A DNA stretch of 64,000 bases from Anaerolineaceae bacterium (GTDB taxonomy: Bacteria > Chloroflexota > Anaerolineae > Aggregatilineales > Phototrophicaceae), in NCBI GenBank assembly GCA_026708325.1, contig JAPOVC010000006.1, positions 124,001 to 188,000 of the forward strand, written 5' to 3'. Position 1 is the first letter of the stretch. Every line of letters starts with the position of its first letter. A model generated the notes under the pieces. That model did no database searches, was not told where the DNA came from, and saw nothing but the letters and a program-made list of their open reading frames with translations. Both the position numbers and the translations under genes were made by a program. Below are positions 36,156 to 44,799 of this stretch, piece after piece.

Positions 36156-36195
36156 GCCTGGTTCCGGACGACGGGCCGGGCCCGTCAATACCAAC

Positions 36196-36262
36196 ATTGT
36201 AGCCTGGCGCGGGAGATTGTCAACAATAGACACTTGACAATGAATCCCCGGCTGGCTAGTCT
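36196..36262. promoter_or_regulatory. Bidirectional promoter with GntR/FCD operator, site 2
   Basis: Minus strand (toward oppB): -35 TTGACA (36223-36218), 16-base spacer, -10 TACAAT (36201-36196). Plus strand (toward the enolase-family gene and oppA): -35 TTGACA (36234-36239), 17-base spacer, -10 TAGTCT (36257-36262). The palindrome ATTGTCAACAAT (36216-36227) covers the minus-strand -35, and a half-site TTGACAAT (36234-36241) covers the plus-strand -35. One bound regulator could thus repress both directions. The core matches site 1 at 29,460 (ATTGTNNACAAT). Confidence 0.75.
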
Positions 36263-36292
36263 TTGTCCTGCCTGCGCTGCCGGGGAACCCGC

Positions 36293-37387
36293 ATGCGTCT
36301 CGTCGACATTCAGACCCGCCTGTACCGTCTGCCGCTCAGCCACCCCATGAGCGACGCCACGCACGGACAGATGACCCATTTCGAACTGGTGACCGTCACC
36401 CTGCGCGATGACGATGGCCGCGCCGGGCTGGGCTACAGCTACACCATTGGCGAGGGCGGGGCCGCCCTGCGCGCGTTGATCGACCGGGCCCTGTGCCCCC
36501 TGCTGAAAGGGGCGGACCCGCGGCGCATCGAGCAGATCTGGCAACGTATGTGGTGGCAACTGCATTACATCGGCCGCGGCGGTCTGGTGTCCTTTGCGAT
36601 GGCGGCGGTGGACATCGCCCTGTGGGACCTTCGCGGTATCCGCGAGGGCGAGCCGCTCTGGCGTCTGCTGGGGGGCTGCCAGGGTTGCGCCCGCGCCTAC
36701 GCCGGCGGCATCGACCTGCAGCTATCGACGGATGGCTTGCTGGAGCAGACCCAGGCCAACCTGGAGGCCGGCTTCCGCGCCATCAAGATCAAGGTCGGGC
36801 GCGAGCGCTTGAGCGAGGACGTCGATCGCGTGCGCGCGGTGCGTGAGTTGATCGGCCCGGACATCCCCCTGATGGTGGACGCCAACATGCGCTGGAGCGT
36901 CGAGCAGGCCGTTCGCGCGGCGCGGGCCTTCCGCGAGCACGACATCTACTGGCTGGAAGAGCCGACCATCCCGGACGACTATCGCGGGCACGGCCGCATC
37001 GCGCGGGAAGGCGGCGCGCCCCTGGCGGCGGGCGAGAATTTCCGCACGGTCTATGAATTTCGGCACCTGATGGCCGAAGAGGCCGTCGATTTTCCGGAGC
37101 CGGACGTCTCCAACATCGGCGGTATCACGCCCTGGATGCAGGTCGCGCGCCTGGCCCAGGCCCATAATTTGCCGGTCACCTCGCACGGCGTGCACGAGTT
37201 GCACCTGCATTTGCTGGCCGCCGTGCCCAACCCCTCGCTGATGGAAGTGCACAGTTTCGGACTGGAGCGCTACATGCACGATCCTCCCGTCCTGCGGGAG
37301 GGAATCATGCAGGCCGGGGAAGCGCCCGGCCACGGCGTCTGCCTTGACATGGACGCCATCGCTGAATTCGAGCAGGACTGTCGATGA
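36293..37387 (+). CDS. Enolase-superfamily enzyme (mandelate racemase/dehydratase subgroup), 364 aa
   Basis: ATG 36293 (MRLVDIQTRLYRLPL) is the usual beginning of the family. The capping domain is followed by the barrel with Lys165-x-Lys167 (IKIKVG), metal ligands Asp196 (MVDANM), Glu222 (WLEEP) and Glu248 (AAGENF), and the Asp271/His298 dyad (EPDVSNIGG; TSHGVHE). This set defines the mandelate-racemase subgroup, which includes many sugar-acid dehydratases. It would abstract an alpha proton from a sugar acid in the cytoplasm. The GMC oxidoreductase in the same regulon could make such an acid or its precursor. It is co-directional with oppA, 95 bases apart. Confidence 0.93.
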   Translation: MRLVDIQTRLYRLPLSHPMSDATHGQMTHFELVTVTLRDDDGRAGLGYSYTIGEGGAALRALIDRALCPLLKGADPRRIEQIWQRMWWQLHYIGRGGLVSFAMAAVDIALWDLRGIREGEPLWRLLGGCQGCARAYAGGIDLQLSTDGLLEQTQANLEAGFRAIKIKVGRERLSEDVDRVRAVRELIGPDIPLMVDANMRWSVEQAVRAARAFREHDIYWLEEPTIPDDYRGHGRIAREGGAPLAAGENFRTVYEFRHLMAEEAVDFPEPDVSNIGGITPWMQVARLAQAHNLPVTSHGVHELHLHLLAAVPNPSLMEVHSFGLERYMHDPPVLREGIMQAGEAPGHGVCLDMDAIAEFEQDCR

Positions 37388-37482
37388 ACGTCTCTTGTCG
37401 CCCACGTGCTGCCCGCGTCATCATGTTGCGGGAAGCCGCAACCCTTAAGTCGATCGTATCCGTATTATTGGAGGAATCCGTC

Positions 37483-39468
37483 ATGAGCTTGCGTAACATC
37501 GTTTTCGCCCTTGCAAGCGTCCTGTTGCTGTCAACGGTCGTGGTCGCCCAGGATGCCCTGGTCTACCCCTTCCAGTACGGCAGCCTGGATGAATTCACGG
37601 CACTGACCGGCAACAGCATCGACAGCTACGGTGAGGCGCCGCAACTGGCCGACATGGTCGCCGCCGGCGAACTGCCCGCCGTGGCGGAGCGTTTGCCCTC
37701 GCAACCGGTGGTCGTGCAGCCGCTGGAAAGCGTCGGGCAGTACGGTGGTGAACTGGTCGGCCCCTCGGCCGTGGCGACCTGCTGCGGCTGGGACGTGCTG
37801 GAGATGCGCCTGCAGAAGCTTTTCACCATCGATACCGACCTGCAGACCATCATCCCCAACATCGCCCTGAGCTACGAGGCCAACGAGGACTCGACCGTTT
37901 ACACCATCTCCCTGCGCGAGGGTCATCGCTGGTCGGACGGCGAGCCCTTCACCAGCGAGGACTTCCGTTTCTGGTTTGAGGACATTCTCGGCAACACCGA
38001 GTTGACGCCCTCGCCGGGCGGCGTCTGGGCGCCGGGTGGCGAACTGGCGCAGTTCGAGGTGCTGGACGAGACCACCATTCGCTACACCTTCGGCCGCTCT
38101 CACCCCGGCTTCATCGTGACCCTGGCCAGCGAGGTCGGCCATCGCGGCTTCCGTCCCGCGCACTATTTCAAGCCCATGCACGCCGACTACAACGAAGAGG
38201 CCGATGGGCTGGCGGCCGAGAACGGCTTCGCGGACTGGAAGGAAATGATCCGGGCGCGGCTGAACCCCTACAACTTCACCTGGAACCTGGGTTCGGAGAC
38301 CGACCCCTCGGCGCCAACGCTGAACACCTTCCGCTTCGTCAGCGAGGACAACCTGGGCAACAAGTTCTACGAGCGCAACCCCTACTTCTTCAAGGTCGAC
38401 GTGGCCGGCAACCAGTTGCCCTACACCGATACCCTGCGCCGCGTCCTGGTCGAAAACCTTGAGGTGCAGGACCTGAAGGGCATCGCCGGCGAGTACAGTC
38501 ACTATGGCTGGGGCCAGCTGGCCAGCTACCCGACCTACAAGGAAAACGAGGAAGCCGGCGGCTATCGCACGGCGCTGGTGACCTACAGCCGCGGCAACGA
38601 ATACGTCTTCATGTTCAACTTCACGCATGAGGATGAGGGCCTGCGCGAGATCTACGCCGACGTGCGCTTCCGTCAGGCGATGTCCGTGGCCATCAACCGC
38701 GCTGAAATCAACGACCTGGTCTACTTCGGCCTGGCGACGCCTTCGCAGGCCGCGCCCACGCCCGATTCGGCCTTCTACGAAGACTGGATGACCGACTATT
38801 ACGCCCAGTACGACCCCGACCTGGCCAACCAGTTGCTCGACGAGATGGGCCTTGACCAGCGCGACGCGGAAGGCTTCCGCCTGCGCCCCAATGGCGACCC
38901 GCTCTTCATCAACCTGCAGGTCTCGGTGCCGGAGGAAGCCTGGTCGCGCATCGCCGAACTGACCGCCGACTACTGGAACGCGGTTGGCGTGAAGACCAAC
39001 TTCAAACTGATCGACAGCGGCCTGTACACCGAATTGCGCAACGGCAACCAGGTGGACGTCGCCGCCTGGGGCCATGACATCGTCGACATCGGCGAGGTCG
39101 CGACCGGTTTGACCAACCTGCGGCCGCGCTGGGGCGCGCGCGCTTCCGGCCGTCTGTGGCAGGACTGGTTCAACAGCGACGGCGAGAGCGGCATGGAGCC
39201 GCCGGAGGACATCAAGGCGCTCTGGGACCTGGGCGAACGCTATCTGCAGGCGCCCTACGGTTCCGAGTTGTACTATGAACTCGGCAACGAGTTCTACGAC
39301 ACGCACTTCGAGGCGCTCTACATGATCGGCACGATCCAGCGGCCGCCGCAGCCCCTGCTCTTCAAGACCAACCTGCGCAACACGCCGCCTTCGGATACCG
39401 AAGGCCTGTGGAGCTGGAGCTATCGTCAGTGGGTGATGTTCATGCCGGAGCAGTGGTACTTCGAGTAA
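37483..39468 (+). CDS. oppA: Extracellular solute-binding protein family 5 (OppA-like), 661 aa
   Basis: ATG 37483 follows a GGAGG site and begins a clear signal peptide (LRNIVFALASVLLLSTVVVA, cleavage around AQ-DA). No lipobox cysteine is seen. The mature protein has the family 5 hallmarks: IALSYEANEDSTVYTISLRE, GHRWSDGEPFTSEDFRFWFE and FRQAMSVAINRAEINDLVYF. At 661 residues it is longer than E. coli OppA, matching the large subgroup that in some thermophiles binds oligosaccharides. It delivers cargo to OppBCDF. It is followed by a strong hairpin terminator, so the enolase-family/oppA unit ends here. Confidence 0.94.
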   Translation: MSLRNIVFALASVLLLSTVVVAQDALVYPFQYGSLDEFTALTGNSIDSYGEAPQLADMVAAGELPAVAERLPSQPVVVQPLESVGQYGGELVGPSAVATCCGWDVLEMRLQKLFTIDTDLQTIIPNIALSYEANEDSTVYTISLREGHRWSDGEPFTSEDFRFWFEDILGNTELTPSPGGVWAPGGELAQFEVLDETTIRYTFGRSHPGFIVTLASEVGHRGFRPAHYFKPMHADYNEEADGLAAENGFADWKEMIRARLNPYNFTWNLGSETDPSAPTLNTFRFVSEDNLGNKFYERNPYFFKVDVAGNQLPYTDTLRRVLVENLEVQDLKGIAGEYSHYGWGQLASYPTYKENEEAGGYRTALVTYSRGNEYVFMFNFTHEDEGLREIYADVRFRQAMSVAINRAEINDLVYFGLATPSQAAPTPDSAFYEDWMTDYYAQYDPDLANQLLDEMGLDQRDAEGFRLRPNGDPLFINLQVSVPEEAWSRIAELTADYWNAVGVKTNFKLIDSGLYTELRNGNQVDVAAWGHDIVDIGEVATGLTNLRPRWGARASGRLWQDWFNSDGESGMEPPEDIKALWDLGERYLQAPYGSELYYELGNEFYDTHFEALYMIGTIQRPPQPLLFKTNLRNTPPSDTEGLWSWSYRQWVMFMPEQWYFE

Positions 39469-39495
39469 GCCTGACTCCGGTTTCACCCAAAGCGC

Positions 39496-39524
39496 GGGAG
39501 GCGTGGCCAGGGGTCACGCCTCCC
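39496..39524 (+). terminator. Hairpin terminator after oppA
   Basis: A perfect 10-bp stem (GGGAGGCGTG / CACGCCTCCC) with a 9-base loop lies 28 bases after the oppA stop and is followed by TTGTGTT. The T tract is imperfect, but the position and stem strength suit a Rho-independent terminator. Confidence 0.7.
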
Positions 39525-39635
39525 TTGTGTTATGCGCCTGTCACCTGGCCATGACCCAATTGCCCTGCCGGCCGCAAACTGACATACTCGCCCCGATCGT
39601 CGGACATTGGCACATGAAGGCAGAGGGAACTGCGT

Positions 39636-41288
39636 ATGAAGGTCATTGACGCCATCGCCCACATCATGAAGCTCGAAGGGGTAGAGTTTCTGGCGACCTT
39701 CCCCACGACCCCCGTCATCGAGTCCGCCGCCGGCGTCGGCATCCGTCCGGTGGTGTGCCGCCAGGAGCGGGTGGGGGTCGGCATGGCCGACGGCTTCGCG
39801 CGCATTACCAACGGGAAACCGGTCGGCGCCTTTGCCATGCAATTCGGTCCCGGCGCAGAGAACGCCTTCGCCGGCGTCGCCACCGCTTTCTCCGACTCCG
39901 TGCCGCTGCTGGTCCTGCCCCTGGGGCACCGCCGGGACAGGGCGCAGGTCTACCCGCATTTCAGTTCGGCCCGCGCCTTCGAATCGGTGTTGAAGTCGGT
40001 TGAGACGATCAACGTGGCGCATGACGTCGGGCCGGTGATGCGCCGCGCCTTCAATGCGATGAAGCAGGGCAGGGCGGGGCCGGCCATGGTCGAGATTCCG
40101 GAGGACGTGGCCCTTGAGGAGGTGGATGAGGCCGCCCTGGACTACCTCCCGGTGAAGGCCACCCGCACGGCGGGCGACCCGCAGGATATTGAGAAAGCCG
40201 CGCGCGCGCTGGTGGAGGCGAGATGCCCCGTCATTCTCGCCGGGCAGGGCGTCCTTTACGCCGAAGCCAGCGACGATCTGGTCGAACTGGCTGAGTCGCT
40301 GCAACTGCCGGTCATGACCACCATGGAGGGCAAGAGCGGCTATCCGGAGGATCATCCCCTGTCGCTGGGGGTGGCCGGCGGCGGCGTCATGACCGGGCCG
40401 GTGCACCATTTCCTGCACGAGGCGGACCTCATCCTCGCCATCGGTTGCAGCCTGACCGCCCATTTCATGCACGTCACCCTTCCGCCCGGAAAAACGATCA
40501 TCCACGCGACCAACGACGAGCGCGATCTCAACAAGCATCATCCGACGGAGCATCCGATCCTCGGCGACGCCAAACTGGTCCTGCGCCAGTTCCTCGAGGC
40601 CGTCCAGGACTCTGGCGCGAAGTCAACTGACGATGGCGCCACGGCCGCCCTCATAGAGTGCAAGCGGGAGGACTGGCTCCGCGAATGGATGCCCAAACTC
40701 ACCTCGACGGAGTGCCCGATGACCCCCTACCGGGTGATTTGGGAATTGATTCAGATGGTCGATCCCGCCGAAACGATCGTCACCCACGATTCCGGCAGCC
40801 CGCGCAACCAGATGCTGCCCTTTTACCGCGCCACCACGCCGCGCGGCTATATGGGTTGGGGCAAGTCCCACGCCCTGGGGACGGGCCTGGGTCTGATCAT
40901 GGGGGCCAAACTGGCGAAGCCGGACAAGTTCTGCGTCAACTTCATGGGTGACGCGGCCTTCGGCATGACCGGTCTGGACTTTGAAACAGCGGTGCGTTGC
41001 GACATCCCGGTCCTGACCGTGGTCTTCAACAATTCCACGATGGCGATTGAGACGCCCGCCCGCGTTCTGTCCCACAAGCTGTATCGCACGCGGGACCTCG
41101 GCGGCGACTATGCCGACATGGGGCGCGCCATGGGCGGATACGCCGAGCGGGTCGAAGACCCGGAAGACGTGGGGGCAGCCTTGCGGCGGGCCAAAGGGGC
41201 GACGGAAGCGGGCCGGGCGGCCCTGCTGGAATTCATCACCAGTGAGGAGATCACTTTCTCGAATTTCCGCTATGTCTCGTCGCATTGA
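39636..41288 (+). CDS. Thiamine-diphosphate-dependent enzyme (acetolactate synthase/decarboxylase-like), 550 aa
   Basis: Three-domain ThDP architecture. The N-terminal pyrimidine domain has the activating Glu44 (CRQERVGVGMADG). The middle domain is near 190-330 (PVILAGQGVLYAEASDD). The C-terminal PP domain has MGDAAFGMTGLDFETAVRCD, then FNN, the GDG(A)-N metal/ThDP motif. It should cleave or join C-C bonds next to a carbonyl of a 2-oxoacid or 2-hydroxyacyl substrate. True acetolactate synthase usually has a different quinone-like FAD region, and a small subunit is absent here, so a catabolic decarboxylase, lyase or sulfolyase-like function is possible. It is followed by two dehydrogenases on the same strand. 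Confidence 0.88.
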   Translation: MKVIDAIAHIMKLEGVEFLATFPTTPVIESAAGVGIRPVVCRQERVGVGMADGFARITNGKPVGAFAMQFGPGAENAFAGVATAFSDSVPLLVLPLGHRRDRAQVYPHFSSARAFESVLKSVETINVAHDVGPVMRRAFNAMKQGRAGPAMVEIPEDVALEEVDEAALDYLPVKATRTAGDPQDIEKAARALVEARCPVILAGQGVLYAEASDDLVELAESLQLPVMTTMEGKSGYPEDHPLSLGVAGGGVMTGPVHHFLHEADLILAIGCSLTAHFMHVTLPPGKTIIHATNDERDLNKHHPTEHPILGDAKLVLRQFLEAVQDSGAKSTDDGATAALIECKREDWLREWMPKLTSTECPMTPYRVIWELIQMVDPAETIVTHDSGSPRNQMLPFYRATTPRGYMGWGKSHALGTGLGLIMGAKLAKPDKFCVNFMGDAAFGMTGLDFETAVRCDIPVLTVVFNNSTMAIETPARVLSHKLYRTRDLGGDYADMGRAMGGYAERVEDPEDVGAALRRAKGATEAGRAALLEFITSEEITFSNFRYVSSH

Positions 41289-41361
41289 TGAATGGTCGAA
41301 AAGTATCCGCTTTGCAAGGGCGGTGCAGGCAAATTCGGAAATCTGAAGGGAGTGCACTGCT

Positions 41362-42336
41362 GTGAAACCAAGAGTGTGGATAGGGGTCAAGTCCCCACCC
41401 GCCGAAATCGCGGGGCCACTTTCTGGACTTGCCGAGGTCGTGACCGGCGGAGACCAGGGCAATCTGCCCGGTTCAACGGTCGCCGTCTGTGGCGGCGCAA
41501 ATGCGGCTGACGGCGCCTTCATGGACCTGGTCGGCCCACAATTGCAACTGCTGGCCATGCCGGGGATTGGCCTGAACCACATAGACCTTGCTGCGGCGAG
41601 CAAACGTGGAATTCTGGTCTGCAACAATCCGGACGCCCCCACGGAATCAACGGCGGAACATACGGTTGCCCTGTTGCTGGCTGTGGCCAAGCGGGTCATG
41701 GTGGGAGACATGCAACTGCGCGGAGCCGATATTCCGCGGGCCCGGATGACCGGGACCGAAGTGCTTGGCCGGACTCTTGGCGTCCTCGGATACGGGCGGA
41801 TTGGTCGGCGCGTGTCTGAAATCTGCGCCCTGGGTCTCGGGATGACCGTGCTGGTTTACGATCCCTTCATTGACCCGGGACAGCCCGGAGCGCCGGGGAT
41901 CAGCTTCACCGAGGATATGGACGCCGTCTTCGCAAGAGGCGACTTCGTAACGCTGCACACCCCTCTGACGACCGAAACGCGCCACCTGGTGGGCGAGCGA
42001 CAGCTACGCCTGATGAAACGCGGCAGCTATCTGATCAATGCCAGCAGGGGCCCGGTACTGGATGAAGCGGCCCTGATCCGGGTGTTGCAGGATGGTCACC
42101 TGGCCGGCGCCGGCCTCGACGTCTTCGATCCGGAGCCGCCCGAGCCGGACAATCCCTTGCTGAAGATGTCGAACGTCGTCCTGACACCACACATCGCATC
42201 GCGTACGGACGCGGGGGTACGGGCGATGTGGGGCGGGGTGGCCTACCAGATCGGCCAGGTATTGCGCGGCGAGCGTCCCACACACCTGGCCAATCCCGAA
42301 GCCTGGCCCGGAAGGGTCGGGGGTGGCCAGGGCTGA
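41362..42336 (+). CDS. D-isomer-specific 2-hydroxyacid dehydrogenase, copy A, 324 aa
   Basis: GTG 41362 follows AAGGGAG by about 10 bases. The catalytic domain wraps an NAD(P)-binding Rossmann fold with GYGRIGRRV. The active-site triad positions are Arg in INASRGPVLDE, Glu in DVFDPEPPE and His in LTPHIAS. The family reduces 2-oxoacids to D-2-hydroxyacids or the reverse (SerA/GhrB-like). It is closely similar to the next gene along its whole length, down to NPEAWPGR at the C terminus, so the two arose by tandem duplication. The substrate is likely a hydroxyacid in the same pathway as the TPP enzyme upstream. Confidence 0.93.
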   Translation: MKPRVWIGVKSPPAEIAGPLSGLAEVVTGGDQGNLPGSTVAVCGGANAADGAFMDLVGPQLQLLAMPGIGLNHIDLAAASKRGILVCNNPDAPTESTAEHTVALLLAVAKRVMVGDMQLRGADIPRARMTGTEVLGRTLGVLGYGRIGRRVSEICALGLGMTVLVYDPFIDPGQPGAPGISFTEDMDAVFARGDFVTLHTPLTTETRHLVGERQLRLMKRGSYLINASRGPVLDEAALIRVLQDGHLAGAGLDVFDPEPPEPDNPLLKMSNVVLTPHIASRTDAGVRAMWGGVAYQIGQVLRGERPTHLANPEAWPGRVGGGQG

Positions 42337-42371
42337 CCAGGCGCAACCTGCCGCAAGGTCAAGGCATCCCA

Positions 42372-43337
42372 TTGAAAGCGCGACTTTGGATCGAGTTCCC
42401 GGTGCCGCAGGAATTCCTGGCGCCATTGTCGGGTCTGGTGGAAATCGTCAACGGCGATGGCCCGCACAAACTGGCCGGATCGACGGTAGCGATTCGCAGC
42501 CCGGGGCTCGTCATCGATGCCGACTTCATGGACAGCGTCGGGCCCCGCCTGCGCTTGCTGGCCATGCCCGGGACCGGCCTGGACCACATCGACATTCCCG
42601 CCGCCAGCGAACGGGGCATTCTGGTCTGCAACAACCCGGACGCCCCCTGCGAATCGACGGCGGAACATACAGTGGGCCTGCTGCTGGCGGTCGCCAAACG
42701 CATTGTCAGCGGCGACAGGCAACTTCAGGCGGGCACAGTCGATCGCACCAGTCTGGTTGGCAGCGAACTTCGGGGTCGAACGCTGGGCGTTGTGGGCTAT
42801 GGCCGGATTGGCCGACGCGTCGCCGAAATCTGCTCGCTCGGGCTGAAGATGAAGGCGCTGGTCCATGGTCCCCGGCTGCGCCCGGGAACGCCGCTGGCGG
42901 AGGGAATCGCGCTCGCGCCCTCGCTGGATTCAGTCTTTGAGCAGGCCGACGTCGTCACACTTCACACGCCTCTCACTGCGGAAACCCGGAATCTGGTGCG
43001 GGAGCGACACCTGCGCCTGATGAAACGCGGCAGCTATTTGATCAATACGAGCCGTGGCGCGGTCGTTGACGAGGACGCCCTGATCCGGGTCCTGCAGGAG
43101 GGTCACCTCGCGGGGGCCGGCCTGGACGTGTTCGATCCGGACCCGCCGGCCGGCGACAACCCCTTGTTGCACATGCCCAACGTGGTCGCGACGCCGCACA
43201 TTGCCCCCTTTACCGAGGAGAGTTTCAGGGCGATGTGGAGCGGCGTCGCGCTGCAGATCAGGCAGGTGTTGCGGGGCGAACGGCCGGTCAACCTCGCCAA
43301 TCCTGAAGCCTGGCCGGGTCGTTCGGGTCAGGGCTGA
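42372..43337 (+). CDS. D-isomer-specific 2-hydroxyacid dehydrogenase, copy B, 321 aa
   Basis: Alignment with copy A places the start at TTG 42372 (LKARLWIEF versus MKPRVWIGV); a longer open frame upstream only overlaps copy A. GYGRIGRRV, INTSRGAVVDE, DVFDPDPPAG and ATPHIAP give the same cofactor and catalytic residues (Arg, Glu, His). Differences cluster in the region after the Rossmann loop (VHGPRLRPGTPLAEG versus VYDPFIDPGQPGAPG), which may change substrate or cofactor choice. It ends before a non-coding stretch with palindromic repeats. Confidence 0.92.
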   Translation: MKARLWIEFPVPQEFLAPLSGLVEIVNGDGPHKLAGSTVAIRSPGLVIDADFMDSVGPRLRLLAMPGTGLDHIDIPAASERGILVCNNPDAPCESTAEHTVGLLLAVAKRIVSGDRQLQAGTVDRTSLVGSELRGRTLGVVGYGRIGRRVAEICSLGLKMKALVHGPRLRPGTPLAEGIALAPSLDSVFEQADVVTLHTPLTAETRNLVRERHLRLMKRGSYLINTSRGAVVDEDALIRVLQEGHLAGAGLDVFDPDPPAGDNPLLHMPNVVATPHIAPFTEESFRAMWSGVALQIRQVLRGERPVNLANPEAWPGRSGQG

Positions 43338-43397
43338 GGCGTCGCCCGGCGCGGACTCGCGGGCGCCTGGCCGCCCGCATTGGCTTCATGCGGCGGG

Positions 43398-43420
43398 CGG
43401 GCGACATGGCATGTCGCCCG
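43398..43420. repeat. Palindromic repeat, copy 1
   Basis: A perfect 10-bp inverted repeat (CGGGCGACAT / ATGTCGCCCG) with a 3-base loop. It lies in the 257-base gap between hydroxyacid dehydrogenase B and aldo/keto reductase 1, which otherwise holds no gene. It shares flanks with copy 3 (upstream GGGCGCCTGGCCGCCCGCA, downstream TACAGCGTGGCAGGGGCA). Confidence 0.8.
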
Positions 43421-43483
43421 TACAGCGTGGCAGGGGCAATTCATCGAATCATCGAATCTCCCGGCCAATCGTCATTTGGCTCG

Positions 43484-43506
43484 CGGGCGACATGATATGT
43501 CGCCCG
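43484..43506. repeat. Palindromic repeat, copy 2
   Basis: The same perfect 10-bp stem as copy 1 with loop GAT, 86 bases further on. The downstream flank is a variant (TACACTTTGGCAAGGGCA) of that of copies 1 and 3. In RNA either strand would form a strong hairpin, so it may also stop transcription between the convergent genes. Confidence 0.8.
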
Positions 43507-43594
43507 TACACTTTGGCAAGGGCAGGGCCAGGGGCGATTGGCAGGGCGCTCGCCGCGCTACTCCGACAGGGCCGGGATTACCGGGCCTGGCGGG

Positions 43595-44650
43595 TTACCA
43601 GGCGTAGGCGTCCGGCGCCTGGCCGCCCGGACCGGGCCAGATCTCGTCGAGGCGCGCCATGGCCGCCGCGTCCAGCCGGGTTTCCAGGGCACGCAGGCTG
43701 CTACTCACCTGGCCGGCGCGGCGCGGGCCGATGATCGGCGCCGTGACCACCGGGTTCTGCAGCAACCAGGCGAGCGAGAGGGTCGCCGGTTCAACGCCAA
43801 GTTCGCGGCAAAGGGCATCGTGGGCGTCGACCTGCGCCCTGACGCCTGGTTCCAGCGACTCGTAAGGGGGCGTACGGCGGCCCGCCTCGGCCCGTTTCAT
43901 GGCGCCGGAGAGCAGGCCGGCGCCCAGGGGGCTGTAGGGCAGCTGGCCCAGACCATACTCGCGGCAGGCGGGCAGGATTTCCAGTTCAATCGCCCGGTTG
44001 GCGAGGTTGTAAACGCTCTGGTCGCTGACCAGGCCGAGGGTGCGCCGCGCTTCAGCCCGTTCGCAAGCCTGGACGATGTTCCAGGCGGCGAAATTGCTGC
44101 TGCCAACGTAGAGCACCTTGCCCTGCCGGACCAGCACTTCCAGCGCCTGCCAGATCTCCTCCCAGGGGGTTTCGTGACGCCGGTGGGGCGGCCGGTACAA
44201 CGCGCCGTAAGGCCGGGTGATCCCCTGTTCATACTCCCAGGGCTGCGGCAGACCGCGGTCGACGTGGTGCAGCTGATAGAGATCGATACGGTCCGTCTGC
44301 AGGCGGCGCAGACTGTCCTCGCAGGCCTGGCGAATGTGAAGCGCCGACAGGCCGCGATCGTTGACGGCATCGCCCATCGGGAAATAGACCTTGGAGGCCA
44401 GCACGGTCCTGTTTCTGCGCGAGCGGTCCTGCGTCAGCCAGCGCCCGATAATTTCTTCACTCAGGCCCGGCTGGCGGACCTCCCACCAGCCGTAGATGTC
44501 GGCCGTATCGATGAAGTTGATGCCCGCGTCGAGGGCCACGTTCAGGATTTCATGGCTTTCCGCTTCGGAGGCATGCGGCCCCAGACTGGCCGTGCCCAGG
44601 CACAGCCTGCTGACTACCAGTCCCGTGCGTCCCAGATGGGTGTATTGCAT
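43595..44650 (-). CDS. Aldo/keto reductase, copy 1, 351 aa
   Basis: The start MQYTHLGRTGLVVSRLCLGT is typical of the family. The catalytic tetrad is Asp48 and Tyr53 (DTADIYGWW), Lys87 (LASKVYF) and a His at 128-129 (LHHVD). The NADPH-binding end has IGPRRAGQVSSSL. The YghZ/AKR14-like length and the GxSNF motif (VGSSNFAAWN) place it with bacterial sugar-aldehyde reductases. It shares its C terminus (GPGGQAPDAYAW) with copy 2, and that 3' sequence is part of a repeated DNA unit. It converges with hydroxyacid dehydrogenase B. Likely reaction: NADPH-dependent reduction of a sugar or aldehyde. Confidence 0.93.
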   Translation of the reverse strand: MQYTHLGRTGLVVSRLCLGTASLGPHASEAESHEILNVALDAGINFIDTADIYGWWEVRQPGLSEEIIGRWLTQDRSRRNRTVLASKVYFPMGDAVNDRGLSALHIRQACEDSLRRLQTDRIDLYQLHHVDRGLPQPWEYEQGITRPYGALYRPPHRRHETPWEEIWQALEVLVRQGKVLYVGSSNFAAWNIVQACERAEARRTLGLVSDQSVYNLANRAIELEILPACREYGLGQLPYSPLGAGLLSGAMKRAEAGRRTPPYESLEPGVRAQVDAHDALCRELGVEPATLSLAWLLQNPVVTAPIIGPRRAGQVSSSLRALETRLDAAAMARLDEIWPGPGGQAPDAYAW

Positions 44651-44776
44651 GGCTCTTGCCTCAATTCCTGTGTAGCCATGTCAACCCGCCGCAGCCGCCA
44701 CGCTCGCCAGCCCGTACCGGATTACCAGGCGCAGGCATCGGGCGCCTGGCCGCCCGCACTGTCTTCATGTGGCGCG

Positions 44777-44799
44777 CGGGCGACATGATTTGTCGCCCG
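44777..44799. repeat. Palindromic repeat, copy 3
   Basis: CGGGCGACAT pairs with TTGTCGCCCG (one mismatch at the loop end). It lies between the two aldo/keto reductase genes in a 220-base gap. That gap also carries, at 44702-44756, a roughly 55-base copy of the 3' end of aldo/keto reductase 2 (44851-44905). Confidence 0.75.

Noticed and set aside
37531-39486. 651-codon minus-strand frame opposite oppA
   Set aside because: The plus-strand oppA has a signal peptide, ribosome binding site and terminator; the opposite frame lacks any.
42228-42371. Longer N terminus for hydroxyacid dehydrogenase copy B
   Set aside because: The extra residues are the end of copy A read in another frame; alignment with copy A puts the start at TTG 42372.
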